From: Oryzias latipes
Taxonomy: Eukaryota > Chordata > Actinopteri > Beloniformes > Adrianichthyidae
Reading direction: 5' to 3'
NCBI RefSeq assembly: GCF_002234675.1
Contig: NC_019879.2
Coordinates: forward strand, 23,617,855-23,681,854
DNA length: 64,000 nt
The position numbers and the translations under genes were made by a program. The notes beneath the pieces are model-generated. The model saw nothing but the letters and a program-made list of their open reading frames with translations, made no database searches and was not told the origin of the DNA. Positions 33,200-45,349 of the stretch are shown here, piece after piece (position 1 is the stretch's first letter; the number at the start of each line of letters is the position of its first letter).

Positions 33200-34602
33200 C
33201 TACTGGTTCCTGCTGTGGCTCAACATCTGTGGTTCCAAGCAGTCCCCTTCTCTGATGCACAGATTGTGCAGAACTGAACTGCAGGCAATGATTTTCATTG
33301 CAAAGGTTGGTTTTACTTCCAGTGCCCCCAGAAATATTGCTCTCCTCCTCATTTGCCAAATGCTCTCTCTCCACCACAGAGCGTGCCTTGGCGTGGTGCT
33401 GGTTGTAACGGGCCTGAACCGCATTCCTCATGGGTTCCCTGTAGGGTGTCAGCAGCGTGATGGGATGAGCAATGCAGGGATACCCACCATCACCCAAAAG
33501 GATCATTCAGGTGGGTAATGTTTTATTTACATAAATTGGGCTTTTACGTAGAACCTGTGAACTGTGGACTGATCCTTGATTCCCAACAAAAATATCTCTA
33601 AATTTGGCTTAGAGTCACATACAGCCTGCAGTTGAATGGAATAAAAAAGCTTCCTGTTAAAATAACAAGCTGCATTTTCTTTTAGGGTCTTTATACTTCA
33701 GTGGCAGCCATCGATGTTCCCCACGACCTTTTGGAAGGTGGAAGACCAAGCGAGCTGCTATAAAACCAGAGGTGACTAATGACAGTTCATTCCCACTGGA
33801 TGCTGGGTGACCCTGCTCATCAGCTGGAGGATGCGGTCTGCCGTCCTGTGGACAACGTCGCTCACAGTGGACCGTGGCATGTCAAAGGCCCTGGCTACCA
33901 CACCGTAAGATGTGCCACATGCCAGCCAGAAAAGAAACACCAGGACCTCAGTCTCCTGTACACCCCCCAGAGTGTGAGGAACCCGAAGCTGCTCCACCAG
34001 ATGCTCAATGGTCCTGCGGGTCAACCGATCTGCGGTTCTGCCGGTCTGGTCTTGTGTCGGACTGACCGTCAGCGTGAAGGGCCACGACAGACACCTTTAT
34101 GTTGGCAAAGCAGTAGAGACGTGGAAGACCCTGTAAAATAGAAAAATAATTATTTCATTGAGAAAATTAAATCTGATTTTTTTGAATGTTACATTTTATT
34201 CTGATGTCTTACATTTTAGTTTATGACGTATTTATAAATGCTGGAAAATCTCATGGTTTTTTTTTGGCTGGGTTTTTGGATTTTTATATAAATATTTAAA
34301 AATTAAAGTATTTTTGTTTAAAACAAGTGATATGGTTTGACTCTGAATAAAAAATACTAAACTTTGATCTCACAAGTGTTTCATGTAGTTAGACTATACA
34401 GTTCATAGTCCAGTGTTGAAAAAGAATTTTAAACTCTTACGCAGACTGTGTAACCTTGAGCACAATTAGTGACAAATGCTTAAATTGAACTCACAAGTTG
34501 TTCATGTCTGGCCAGGGCATCCAGAGGAAATCTTCGGAGACGTCTGCTTCTCCTTGCCGCCCTGTGATGCTGCATATCTGCTCGTTTTTGGTTTGATCCC
34601 AT
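33200..34602 (-). pseudogene. Harbinger DDE transposase remnant, multi-exon
   Basis: The first exon begins at an ATG (34602) with a basic stretch MGSNQKRADMQHHRAARRSR and runs to a donor-like CTTGTGAGTT near 34498. Exon 2, after an acceptor near 34134, encodes the helix-turn-helix segment EVLVFLFWLACGTSYGVVAR followed by AFDMPRSTVSDVVHRTADRI. The catalytic DDE_Tnp_4 domain survives in pieces: GNIDGCH (first Asp, about 33705), LLGDGGYPC then LLTPYRE (second Asp, about 33490), and SVVER (Glu, about 33370), followed after a frameshift by AIFLGALEVKPTFAMK and LHNLCI. A stop follows the HTH exon, the segment between the first two Asp motifs is shortened, and there is a frameshift after the Glu, so no functional enzyme is made. 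Confidence 0.8.
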
Positions 34603-35128
34603 GAAAAACGGTTGAATTATTGCCAGGAACACGGACAGATTCATATATAAAGCTATTTTCAGTAAGGTAGAAGAGAAAACTACAGAAAAAAATGCCTCCT
34701 CGCAAGAGCCCGTAAATCGTTCAGCGGCACAAAAATATTGCCATGGAGTAATAACATGGGGGTTTATTTATCAACAAATACATAAAATCTACACCAATGT
34801 GTTTGTAATTTTATTATTTATAAATCAGCCACATTTTCCATGATCAGAACACAGCAGATTCATAAATACTCTTCATAAAATGTTCATATTTATTATATTT
34901 TTAATTTGACAAATGGGTGTCATTCTCCGCGTTAAATAGAAGTAGTTCCCCTCCAGACCAGGTGGTGGCGGTAATGCGCCACTTTGTTTCCGTGCCAAGC
35001 GCCATTTGAAAACACCCGAAAGAGAAAACTAGTGAGCACGGGTGTCCGAATAGACCTTTTTCGCAAAAACCGGAAGTACGTCATCAACGTGTAAACCTAG
35101 TTCCGGTTTGTGCTTCGCTGGCGGAGGA

Positions 35129-36510
35129 ATGGCAGAGCCTAGAGTGTTTTCGAAGAGCCTGAGTTGTGTTCCGAAGTTCACCAGCACCGATGTGATGAAG
35201 AGTGTGAAGATGCAATCGTCCACTAAAGGAAACAAATTGGACATGGGATATAAATTCGTCCACGAAGAGTTTATCCACCATTACCAAGGTAAGCTTCAGC
35301 TAGCTTTAGCCATAGCCGCATCACCGGTAACTCTGTGTGTTTACGTCAACTGTAAATCCTGGTGTTATTAATTTGTAATATAAGGCATCGCAGTGAATAT
35401 GTTGTGTTTATGTTTAAGTGAAAAGGCATGAGATTAACATAACACCCAAAAATTTGGTGAAGCTGTAAATAAGAAATGTTAAGTTGCCCGTATGCGTGTT
35501 CATTTTGCTGCGGTTGCGGCACTTTCTTCACTTACTAGTATTATTTTTCTGAAAGTATGGTGAGCAGAAGTCCTCTTTTCCTGGACATGTCCTCTCTTTT
35601 GATACTTATATAATAAAATAACATTGAACATAGATGAAATGTAATTATATTTGCTTCATGTATGCAGCTCTGAACACCAATTACTCTCGATGAAATATCT
35701 CACAAACTCACTTCACTCCTCTTTTTTACAAACTCAAATCTGGTCACCCTATTGACAGTTATAGTTTCATGTCATTCTGAACATTGATGTAGCAACATAA
35801 GTATGTCCTAATTTTAACCTATATAATTTATTGTGTCTAGATATCACTGGACGCAGAAAGTGCCAACCTGAAAGCTTTCGTCTGCAGTTGTGTGGCTGCT
35901 AAAGGATTTTGCAATCACATAGTTGCCATCCTGTTCCAGACCGCACATTATTCACAGCTGGGTCTGCAGGCTGCTCCACCCCCCTGGCCTGCACGAGTGG
36001 CTTGCAAAGATGGCACAGGTGGGTTTGTGATCATATTGTCATTATTTTTTAAGAACGTATGTGTATCCATAACAACTCTAAATTATTATAAAAACACCCC
36101 AAGTAGTTACTACAGACTTTAATTGCTTTCTGCCTTTTACTTATAAGGGAATCCATCCTGAACCGGTTAGTGAGCTGATGGTGCAAAAACCCAAAACAGT
36201 TGGCAGGGACGGTCAGAGGTCCACACTGTACAAGGCATACAGGTGATTAACTTTTTGTTGCTTTGTGAGCAAGTTTTTTTTTTTTTTAATCTTATGACTA
36301 ACCAAATTATGGTTACAGCAGATATAATGAATTAAATTGAAATGTAGTTATGCACTTATGTCTAACTTTTGTGTGTTGTGTTTCTCTTGTGTAGGACCAC
36401 AGCCAGATCCATATGATGGCATCTGGAAGCAGATTATGCCAGGTGCAGCCCCAACCTCTCATGGTTGTGTTGGATGGGTTTCTGAGATGGAATGAAAGAG
36501 AACTTGGATA
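35129..36510 (+). pseudogene. SWIM zinc-finger protein of the ISL2EU element (truncated)
   Basis: Exon 1 starts at the ATG at 35129 (MAEPRVFSKSLSC ... HEEFIHHYQ) and ends at CAAG|GTAAGC (35288). Exon 2 (35841-36018) contains the SWIM finger FVCSCVAAKGFCNH (Cys-x-Cys-x6-Cys-x-His) and then ILFQTAHYSQLGLQ, ending at ACAG|GTGGGT. Exon 3 (about 36148-36241) reads HPEPVSELMVQKPKTVGRDG; exon 4 (from about 36395) reads GPQPDPYDGIWKQIM. ISL2EU elements usually encode a second protein with SWIM and YqaJ-type nuclease parts. Here the phases of exons 1-2 and 2-3 do not join cleanly and the nuclease part is absent, so the gene is broken. Confidence 0.7.
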
Positions 36511-36844
36511 TATATTGTGGCAAATGCATGAATGCATACCTTAAATTACACTTATCTTGTCTTTAACAATCAGTTCAGCCTTCTGTCTTACTGTTGATCT
36601 GTAATGTTATTTTTTATTGTAAATGTTTGATGTTATTTGCATACCAAAAAATTAAACGAGGCACAATTTTGACCAAAATTGTTTTATTTGTTCATCTAAT
36701 TTTTTTGTGTAGTCAGTCACATTTCAACAGAAAAATATTACGAATATAACAATTATATTTAATTAGATTTTAAGAATATGTGGAAACACTAAATTTTTCC
36801 ATACTATTTGCACATTATACATTATTTACATACCAAACATTAAT

Positions 36845-37541
36845 TCACTCTTCAAAACAAAAAAGTCCATGATAATTTGCCAAAACACGGCGGTTAAGCC
36901 AGATCTGATTCACACTGCCCATCAGTGTGAGCGGCACAGAAAGTTCCTGATGTGAAAGGACTTTATCCTACTGATCACTCTTTCCACCATAATTCTGAGG
37001 CGGGTGATGGCTGCGGTTTGTTCTGTTTCCTCCTTGCTGAATTGAGCTGAAAGCTTAAAAGGTGGAATAATGATCTTAGATCCAATGTCAGTTAGGAGGT
37101 CTTGAACGAGGAACTTTTGTCCGCCATGACATCGTCTCCTGGCTCCAGCAAAGGAACTTGGCTTCTAAGTCATGGATGTAATCCAAAGCCTCATCCAGAG
37201 CACCTGTGAAGATAAAGAAATTAAAAATCAGTCTTAATATATTAATGCTACCTTTCAACACAACACAGTAATCATGTTTTGAAAAGTATGTTAAGTATTT
37301 AATTACAAATACATTTCATTTATTTTTGTTAAGGAAATTACAAAATGACAAAATGCTCAAAAGTGATTAAATACATGTAATTAAAATAGGTGAGAGCATG
37401 AACATCTTTTATTATAAATATTAATTTGTTCAGGTAGAAATGCATGTATCCAATAACGGTACACATAGTTGACTAACGTTAACCAAACACATTATGAACA
37501 ACCTTACCTGCAGGTGGGTGTGTCACGTAGTCGTGATCCAT
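36845..37541 (-). pseudogene. ISL2EU transposase remnant with internal deletion
   Basis: A short exon (37541-37508) encodes MDHDYVTHPPAG and ends at CAG|GTAAGG. The next exon begins at 37203 (CACAG|GTG) and continues in phase with ALDEALDYIHDLEAK, a predicted helical segment. Then, without the expected middle domain, come EPGDDVMADK (second catalytic Asp), a one-base deletion, FLVQDLLTDIGSKIIIPPFK, QFSKEETEQTAAITRLRIMV, ERVISRIKSFHIRNF (catalytic Glu) and a final MGSNVQIW-like stretch (as written, MGSVNQIWLNRR). The order matches the DDE_Tnp_4 transposases of ISL2EU elements. The large internal deletion removes the first Asp, so it is inactive. Confidence 0.8.
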
Positions 37542-38505
37542 CTTTACTGTCTTAGCTTAGCCACCATGTCGCTAGTATCTTCACAGCTTAGCTGCATAGC
37601 CTGACGTCTGAGGTTCTGTCATATTCTGACTCCCTTCTCAAAGGATCAGTAAAGTTGTTCCAAGGGAAAATACTCGGGGCAACACCACTCTTCAGGCGAC
37701 GAACGACGCAGCCGCACCACAATCCCGGAGCGAAGTTAGTAAGTGCCGGCAGCAGAGGGTGCTACCTGTGTTTACATTAAAACTATGCCCTTCATCTCTT
37801 CGGATCGCCTATATCCATTTGGGTTTCAGGTTTGGATCCACAGGAAAATAATGAAATGAAAGGTAAGGCTGTTTTTGGTTGGAAGACGAACAGCCTGGAA
37901 CGCAACAGAGACTGCAACTCTTCGACTCTGCCATTCTTCATATCTGCTGCTACGCTAACAGGAAGTTGTTTTACACGTCATTGACGTATTTCCGGTCGAA
38001 AAATGCGGAAGTGTGAAAAAGGTCTATTGCTTTGAAAATTCAGAGAACTATATAGAGAACTATATAGTGCCGCACTATATAGGGTTTTAGTAGTTAGGGG
38101 TTAGGGCGGTAATTCGGACACAGCCTAAAACTTTTTTTCTGAGTATTTCTCTATTCAAATCATTGAAAATCAGGAGCAGACAAAAAATGTACGTGTAAAA
38201 AAAGCCTACAAACAATTGGATCCATGAACTTCTTAATTTTCCCCATTGAGCTGGCGTCTGACTCAATGGTTAAATAGTGTAACAGATGGATGATGGGAAA
38301 TCAGTGAAGGCTTACTCCCTCCATACTAATAGCACTGCCCACAACTCAGAGGCAAATTTCGAATGAACTACTGCCCCTCTGCAGACACTATGTCCTAGAA
38401 TATGACACAAGTTCTTTGATTTTGGCTAAAAACAGCATAATCAAAATTAAAAGACCACAGAGAGCGGTTTTAAATTAGATCAAAAGATGTTCGGAGTAGG
38501 ACTTT

Positions 38506-41500
38506 CAAACACTTCACATCTGACTGTCAGTTGGGGTTGTGGCGTTACTGTGCTGGCTTTGAAAAATATAATTTAAGTCAATTTTCTTCAACAAGACTCT
38601 GTAACAAATAAAGCTGATTGGTTGTCTTTTACAGCAGTTTGCTTCTATGTTCAGGGTGCAAATTTTAATTTTTGTTTTAATACTTTCTTACCTTAGAGTT
38701 TATGTTTCTGTTAATAAAATGTCCAACTTGAGTATTGTGAAAACAGTTTTGCAATTTAAATTGAGAACATCCTTTCGTTTATGCATAAAAATGAATCTTT
38801 AAAAATAGCTAGAATGATGCCTGTGGGACTTTTTAACTGGAGAGCCTGGGGAGCTCACAGTTACAGGTTGACTTCGGGCTCTGCTTTATCACATATAATG
38901 ACATAAATATCTGTACATTTTGACTGGTTTCCTGCAGCTGGATGTTTAGTCAAGCATTTCTATCTGTGGTGTTTTATGAACTCAAGGCAGCTAAATGCAT
39001 GACTTACGACAGGGTTAAGTGCCAACTGGCCCAGGCAAAACTCTACTAGGGACAAATAAAAATCGGAGAGTAAAACCGTCCGTTGGCTTTTTCTATTTGA
39101 TTTGTGATTTGGAGGTTGAAGTTGTTGTGTGAGCTTTTGGGCCGCACACTAAACTCGCTCACTCAGTTTAAGATGCTTCAAGGGCTGTTGAGTGTTAATT
39201 GTCACCAACCTTCTTTTACAACGGATGACAATACTTCAACTGAAGAATTAAACATGAGGAACACTTTAACATAAACAAATGATGAAAAAGGTGTAAAAGA
39301 CAATTAGAAACAGAGTGGTTTAACTACACGTGTAATCGATATTACATCAAGAACTCAGAAAGTGAAAAAAAGCATATGATCCTTGTGTTTGCAAATATGT
39401 AGACAGTAAAAGGCTTCTTGCTCTTAAGAATTATTTTTGAGCTATTTATGTTTTACCTCCACCTTCCTTCCAGTTACTTAGAATTTTCTAAATAATACTG
39501 GACTTCTTTTGTCAATAACCAACTTACATTTTTAATACTTTCCTGACCACCTAATGTGTCTCAATCAAGGTCAGATAGGAGCGGTTAAAAAAAAAAAAAA
39601 GTGATGCAGTGCTTTGAGAGTGTTTAGTTTTTGCTTCACTCTCATTTCTTGACATGATGGAAGGAAAGGTTTACACATGGCGGAAGTCGGAGTGTTTAAA
39701 GGGGATTGGAATAAAAAAAAAAAGATGACGAGAATCCACGCAATCACTCCACCCTCTGGTGCAAGAACTAAATCCCTGAGGGAAACTCCTCATAAACATT
39801 CAATTTTTTCCAAGGCCACTCAGACTCTTCAGATTCTCATTTATTGTACCTTTGCTGCATATCTGAAGGAGAGCCCCAGCAGCGTGTCGACCAGTCAAAT
39901 TACCTGGAAACGGGGTTTGCTGCCTCTGCCATGGCTAAAATTGCCTTCCCTCTGACAAGCCTTCCAATTCCATTCCATTTAGATAAATTCCACATTAGAT
40001 TAATTATGGATTAATTCCTTGGGATTTAACTTTAATAAATGACTAGATTTATTTGTTTGGACTGTCAGGAGGGTTCAAGGCTGGAATGAAGTAGCCATGC
40101 TGCATGGTTGGGTTTTATTTTTCTTACTAAAAGGAAGGTAAAAGAGTAACCGAAGCAATGTAAATGCTTCATCACCTCATGTAAGTCAGGATGTAATGGA
40201 ATTTTGGATGTCATTTTTCCCCATACAGGAGGGGTTTTCAAGAAAAGCAATACTCAAAAGAACACATTTGCCTCCACAGACTGCATGAAATTCAACCCTG
40301 GATTTGGTAACAAAGGTTAAAGCTTTGAAAAGCTGCACACACATCTCAGTGAAGCCTTTGGGGATGCTTCTCTTTTAAACTTTATTTATAATCATCTTTG
40401 AAAATAGCCTTGATGGAACTGTGGATTAATAACCAAGGTTAAAATATCTAGAGTGATTGTTAGCATCTTTCTTCTTTTTTCTAGGTTAAATGTGGTGTCC
40501 TTGTTCCAGACAGACCACAAGTAGAATTAAAATGAGGGTGCGCTGGATGGGAAGAATTGCATCATGTTCTGTTCTTGAGACTGTGCAAGTTAATGGAAAG
40601 TTTTAAAATGCAAATCCGTATTTTAGTTTTGCAGCCCCTCTCTTGGTCTTCATTTTGGTTGCAGCTTAAGCACATTGCACATGATTGTATCTTTGGACGT
40701 TTGAGATATTCCACTGTTTGCAAAACCTAATTGATGCATTTCTTGTTTACCGGCTGGAGTAGAAGATTGACCAGATGAAGAAGAAGCTGAGCTGGGTCTC
40801 TCATAGTTATGACTCTGGGGTCAATACAGTAAACAGTGTTTTGGCTCAAATACAAACAGTTTTGATCCCCGTGGTTGCACTCAGGCAAACATTTACTTAT
40901 TCAAATTTACATCCAGCGATGGCCTGAAAGGACAAAGATGGCTTTTTTCTCCCGGTCTTGATAGATGTTTTGAATGATTGATGTCTTGGTATTTGGTATG
41001 CAGTGGCTGTCTGTCAGCTGGTTCTTTGATTGTGTTTTACTGCTCTCATTATGTGTTACTGACTCAAACTTAGCATGCAGGTGAGTGCTGGGACCAGCCT
41101 TACCTATAATGAGCCTTGAAACGGCATCACACAAGTACTGCAGTTTCTTACTTAAAAAAATGGACCATTATCTCACATAGAGGTCACAGAATGTTTGCAA
41201 ATTGATTTCCCCTTAATGTTCTCATGTTCTTTTTTTTTTTTTTTTACTTTTTCCTCTCATTACAAGCTTCAAGATACAAGTGCATACTCACATTTTATTG
41301 GATCACCACTGACTTTGATTGTGGAACAAGTTGGAACTGCAAAAAATAAGTCGTATGATGTTCTTTCTTGTAAAAAAAAAAACATTCATAAGGTTTTTTT
41401 TCTTCTTGCACTTGTCAGAAAGACACCTGTGGTTGGCTTTTCTCAATCCAAAGGTTATCAATAGTGAAGATGATCCTGCAGTGACCAACTCCTAGCGGCA

Positions 41501-44500
41501 AATCATGTTTAATGGATATATTGATATTCAGTACTGCGCACGTTTGACCCCTAAAGTCCAAATTATTTTTAAGTCTCCTTAAAGGCGAAGGCCAAAGCAC
41601 AGTGGGGCAGACTTTGTATCATTTTGCTGTTGCCTCTAAACATACAACAGCACAGTGTTTTAGAGCTGTGGTGTGAAAACGACGCCACAACTTCAATCGA
41701 ACTCTAAACAGCATTGTGTAGAACAGAACAACAAATGCAAAATAGAAACATACAAACAATTAGCTCTAATGCTTGTTTCCAACCCCAAATTGCATCCTGG
41801 TAACAATAGCACAAGCAATTTTCCTGGTTGTTCCTATTCATTACCAGATGTTAACCAACACAGGGCCATCAATTCCGTTGATGTGTGTTGAACACCCATG
41901 TGAGCTCATGTCAGTCAGGCGGGAGAACTATTGTGCTCAGGCACTCTTTAAGGCAACCGTGTCTAGAATGAGTGCACCTCAAGACTCCCTGAAGCGCCCC
42001 TTTATGATTTAAACAAAAAAAAAAACTGTACAGTTAAAGAAATAACAGATGATGAAGAAACAATAAAAGAATCATGGACCAAGTTCATGTTCTTTCATGC
42101 CTGCCTTTGTTCACGTGTTGATATACAACTGATTCTGCTTATCAGACACACCACAGAAATGTTTTGACGATGAAAAATGCAAGGCCAGAAGTAAGAAAAA
42201 TAAATAAATGAACAAAAAGTATTTTATTTCTAACAACAGTTGATTGCAAATAGGATTTGGTACAAAAGCAATATCCGGAAAGTCATTGAAGGGCAAAGAC
42301 TGCCTGAGGATAGCATGCAACATGCATGAACTCTGATCTCTCATGCATGGCTGAATCCAGAGCTACTTTTGATCTACAGCTCATGTAAACCGCAGAGCAA
42401 GGCAGTGGTAGAGGGGGAAAAATAAGAAATCAAAACATGAAAAGTGTTACCCCTTTAAATCTCTTAAGGTGAGCAAACCTAGAACTAATGCCTATATTTG
42501 GGGGAATCTGAGATGGACCATGATACATGTTGCTCTACAAACCACAGAAAACAATCTGGCACATTTCTCAAAAACACAAGCACCCAAACTCTTCTGTTAT
42601 TTTATAAAACTCCAAGAGCAAGGCTGTGTGGAAGTTTGGAGCTGAGTCAGTGACCATGGTTAAAAAGAAGGTTACTTCCACCTCTTTGATGACTGTTTAT
42701 GCAAAGAAGTTTAAAGCAGCATATCCTGCCTTCATGATGACATAATTTTCAGGACAGTCCACAGCAAGCACTTCAAAGGTGAGGATGGCATAGCAGAAAC
42801 CTGTAGTCCTGACCTGTCTGCAATTTATAATTAGCATGCATATATAACACAAAAAACTACTGCATTGGCATATATCTGTAGACGTGCTAGCATTGCATAA
42901 ATGTATATAACTGACTGTTTTATACTCTTTTAAATCGAATAAAAGTCTAACTAAATGGAAAAGTATGTTCTTTCCCACTTCATGGAGTCTAAATAATCTT
43001 TTTATAGTGGTTTGATGGTGCAGGGTCACTGATTTAGTAAAAAAGAAAAACGGGGACTATTTTTTTCAGAATTTACTAATTTTGGACTTCTTGGTGTCCC
43101 ATCAGCTATGTTCTTTGATAATCTCCGAATAATAACTCTTAAGAAAATTCAAAGTGACAATCAACTGTCTCTTTTCGGAAAGCAAGCGTCAAGTCTTGTC
43201 TGTATTTCATGAAGCAGACGACCTGTGTTACTTAGTGTGGATTGAAGGGGGCGCTATAACAACACTTCATGTGTCAGTGACACCAAGAGTCCTTTTTAGC
43301 ATCAAGGTAGGAATCCATGAACCCCAAAGAAAAAAGGCACATCTCTGAACTTCTATTTTCAGAGCACCCAGGCTTTTTTGTCACCATCAGTGTAACACAA
43401 AAAGACAGAAGTATTTAGAAATTCTTCTTAATGGAGTGTTTTACTCTTTAATGTCAGCAAGCACTGGCCTTTTTTTTTCCCTCTGGGGCAGTAAAAGCTG
43501 ATCATTTATGTTGTCAGTCAGATAAGAAACATGTTTCTTGTGGAGAACTAATATTGAAGTGGTCGTTTGGGAGCATTCCCAGTGGATCCCTTAACATTTG
43601 GGCTGGTGTTACAGTCAGGAAAAAAGGGCTTATGTTCAGACAGAATTTTTCTTCAAACCAGCACCTTTAAAGAAAAAAATCCTCCCACTGAAGCTGCAGC
43701 AGATAGCACACTGTTTGGAGTGAAATAGTAGTTTGCCTTAAATAAGGTCTGCTACTATAATATACAAGTTGGTACCAACTGAACTGTTTGATGTATTCAA
43801 TTTCCATATTAAAAAGAAATGGGCTGGTCGCGGGATGAAAATCTGTCGCACTCTGGCCCTGTGGAAAACTGATGCACAAAAGGCATTTCCATCTACCAAA
43901 GTTCAACTGTTCGTTGGCACAGGAGAAAAACACCTGGAGGGAGTAAGTAAAAAAAAAAAGATCATTTTGCTTTTTTCCTCACAGATTTTTTGCTGTTTTC
44001 ATGAAACTTTTGGAATGTTCAGTTTAAAAACCTTTGAAGGAAACACAGCTCATGTCAGCAGAAGCCACGCTCTCTGGCCTTTTGCACAACAAATGTAGCT
44101 GCAGAGACAACTGAGTATTTTAGTGTAAAATAAAGCAGGTTTTGAAGGCAGAACTTCAATACAGATACAAATAAACCTAAAAAATGTTAACAATTTTAAT
44201 AAGAAATTGATTTCTAAATATTACAGAAAAGCTCCCTATGTTTTAACATGGCAAAACAAGACTTTGCTATGTATTTTTAAAGTTAATAATGCTTTTCAGG
44301 TTAGATCAAAGACATCAATTAAACTTAAGTTGTCTTGAAAGGACATTGAGAAAGTACAATGGCCCTGAAGAGAACAAATCACTTAAGGCAAAGACAGGTT
44401 AAAATACACAACAAAAATTAAAAAAGAAAAGCAAATATTTAAAAAAAAATACATTTTAGAAATTCAAAACAGGACTAAAACAAAATTTCAAAAAAACAAA

Positions 44501-44910
44501 AGGAATTAAAAATGAAACATTTTGAAAAGGAAAAGTAATTTCCAGAAATCAAACTCATAAAGAAACCAGAAAAGGTAGGAACTATGGGTCATTGCTGGAT
44601 TGATTATTTTGGTTGTTGTTTTTTTTTCAAATGCTTCTCCAATGTCTGCATACTAATAACAGTTTTATGATTAGTACGGATTATATTCAGTATCACTTCA
44701 TACCAAATAACTTTCAGTTGAAATGATGGAGAAATATCATCATGCAATGAGCAATGTCCCATGGTACCTACCCTTCTGGTTTCTTTTTGATTTATGGAAA
44801 TGACCTTTATTTTCTGAAACGTTTCATTTTTATTTTTGTTGCGTCTTTTTTTAATTGTGTTTTGGTTTCTGGAGTTTTAATTTGATTCCTAAAATGTTAT
44901 GTTATTTTGT
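38506..44910. other. Long non-coding region
   Basis: More than 6 kb without a recognisable exon or complete repeat. Short A- and T-runs occur (for example 39588-39600 and 41230-41246). The many 60-110-codon ORFs are AT-driven and overlap on both strands. Confidence 0.5.
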
Positions 44911-44911
44911 C

Positions 44912-45186
44912 AAGGTCGCTGTGGTGCAGAGGAAAGGCGACCGTCCTCTGATTGGACGATCGCAGGTTCGGTTCCTCAGGATATAGCGTCACATTCACCT
45001 TTCATTTTCTTTTTTTTTTGTTTTCATTTCGAAGTGTAATTGGGTGAGACACTGAAACTTAAATTGCCTCTAGTGGGGCTATAGGTTGGCACCAGTGTGT
45101 GAATGGGACTGTGACTGTAAGACTGTAAAGTGTTTAGGGCCTTCAAGGAAGGTATGAAAAACGCTATAAAATTATTTACCATTATG
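44912..45186 (+). mobile_element. tRNA-derived SINE with L2-like/V-SINE-type tail
   Basis: A perfect A box, TGGTGCAGAGG (44922-44932), and a B box with one mismatch, GGTTCGGTTCC (44965-44975), define a tRNA-like head. The 3' part has the common fish blocks GTGTGTGAATGGGACTGTGA, GTAAAGTGTTTAGGGCCTTC and AAACGCTATAAAATTATTTA, ending at ATTTACCATT. The tail resembles an L2-type LINE 3' end that supplies the retrotransposition machinery. Confidence 0.8.
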
Positions 45187-45349
45187 ATTATTTGTTCTGT
45201 TTGTTTAATTGTCGTCTTGATCTTTAATATGTTTTTGTGTTGAGTGATTTGTTGGTGTGAACGCAGAAATCTCACACACTTGTATTGAGGAAAATAAAAC
45301 AGCTATTACTGACTCATTTCTTTTGTCAGAATAATCAGTTTTGGTCTGG

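Larger units (their letters stand above)
35053..38024. mobile_element. ISL2EU-type DNA transposon, inserted in the Harbinger element
   Basis: The ends are inverted: the left starts GACCTTTTTCGC and the right, reverse-complemented, starts GACCTTTTTCAC. Both are followed by ACCGGAA(G/A)TACGTCA and CGTGTAAA. A TA dinucleotide lies on each side (35051-35052 and 38025-38026), matching the 2-bp TA target of ISL2EU. It carries two converging genes: a plus-strand SWIM-type protein and a minus-strand transposase, both damaged. Joining 35050 to 38027 restores continuous Harbinger subterminal sequence. Confidence 0.85.
32202..38125. mobile_element. PIF/Harbinger transposon containing an ISL2EU insertion
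   Basis: The terminal inverted repeats are about 31 bp and perfect, starting GGCTGTGTCCGAATTACCGC; the right end is the exact inverse at 38095-38125. TAA lies beside both ends (32198-32200, with one extra T, and 38126-38128), consistent with the 3-bp Harbinger target. Subterminal ACTATATAGTGC-type palindromes occur on both sides. Genes inside are a plus-strand Myb/SANT-like remnant near the left end and a minus-strand DDE transposase remnant. Removing the inner element (35053-38024) leaves about 2.95 kb, close to an autonomous Harbinger in size. Confidence 0.85.
32100..38505. repeat. Dispersed repeat R1 copy, split by a nested transposon
   Basis: The left part (32100-32201) begins AAAGATCCACTCCAATG and continues GTTTTAAACATGTTCTTGTA. 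The right part (38126-38505) resumes at TTTCTGAGTATTTCTCTATT and ends at GGAGTAGGACTTTC. In the copy at 50500-50640 the same two blocks are contiguous (ACATGTTCTTGCAG ... TTTCTGAGTATTTCCTTATT). That gives an independent view of the empty site and shows that 32202-38125 is an insertion. Confidence 0.75.

Noticed and set aside
33099..34141. Plus-strand ORFs of 114-129 codons
   Set aside because: They are antisense to the Harbinger transposase remnant, whose minus-strand frames carry the family motifs.
44912..45186. Functional tRNA gene
   Set aside because: A and B boxes are present but no cloverleaf acceptor stem closes and a SINE body and tail follow.
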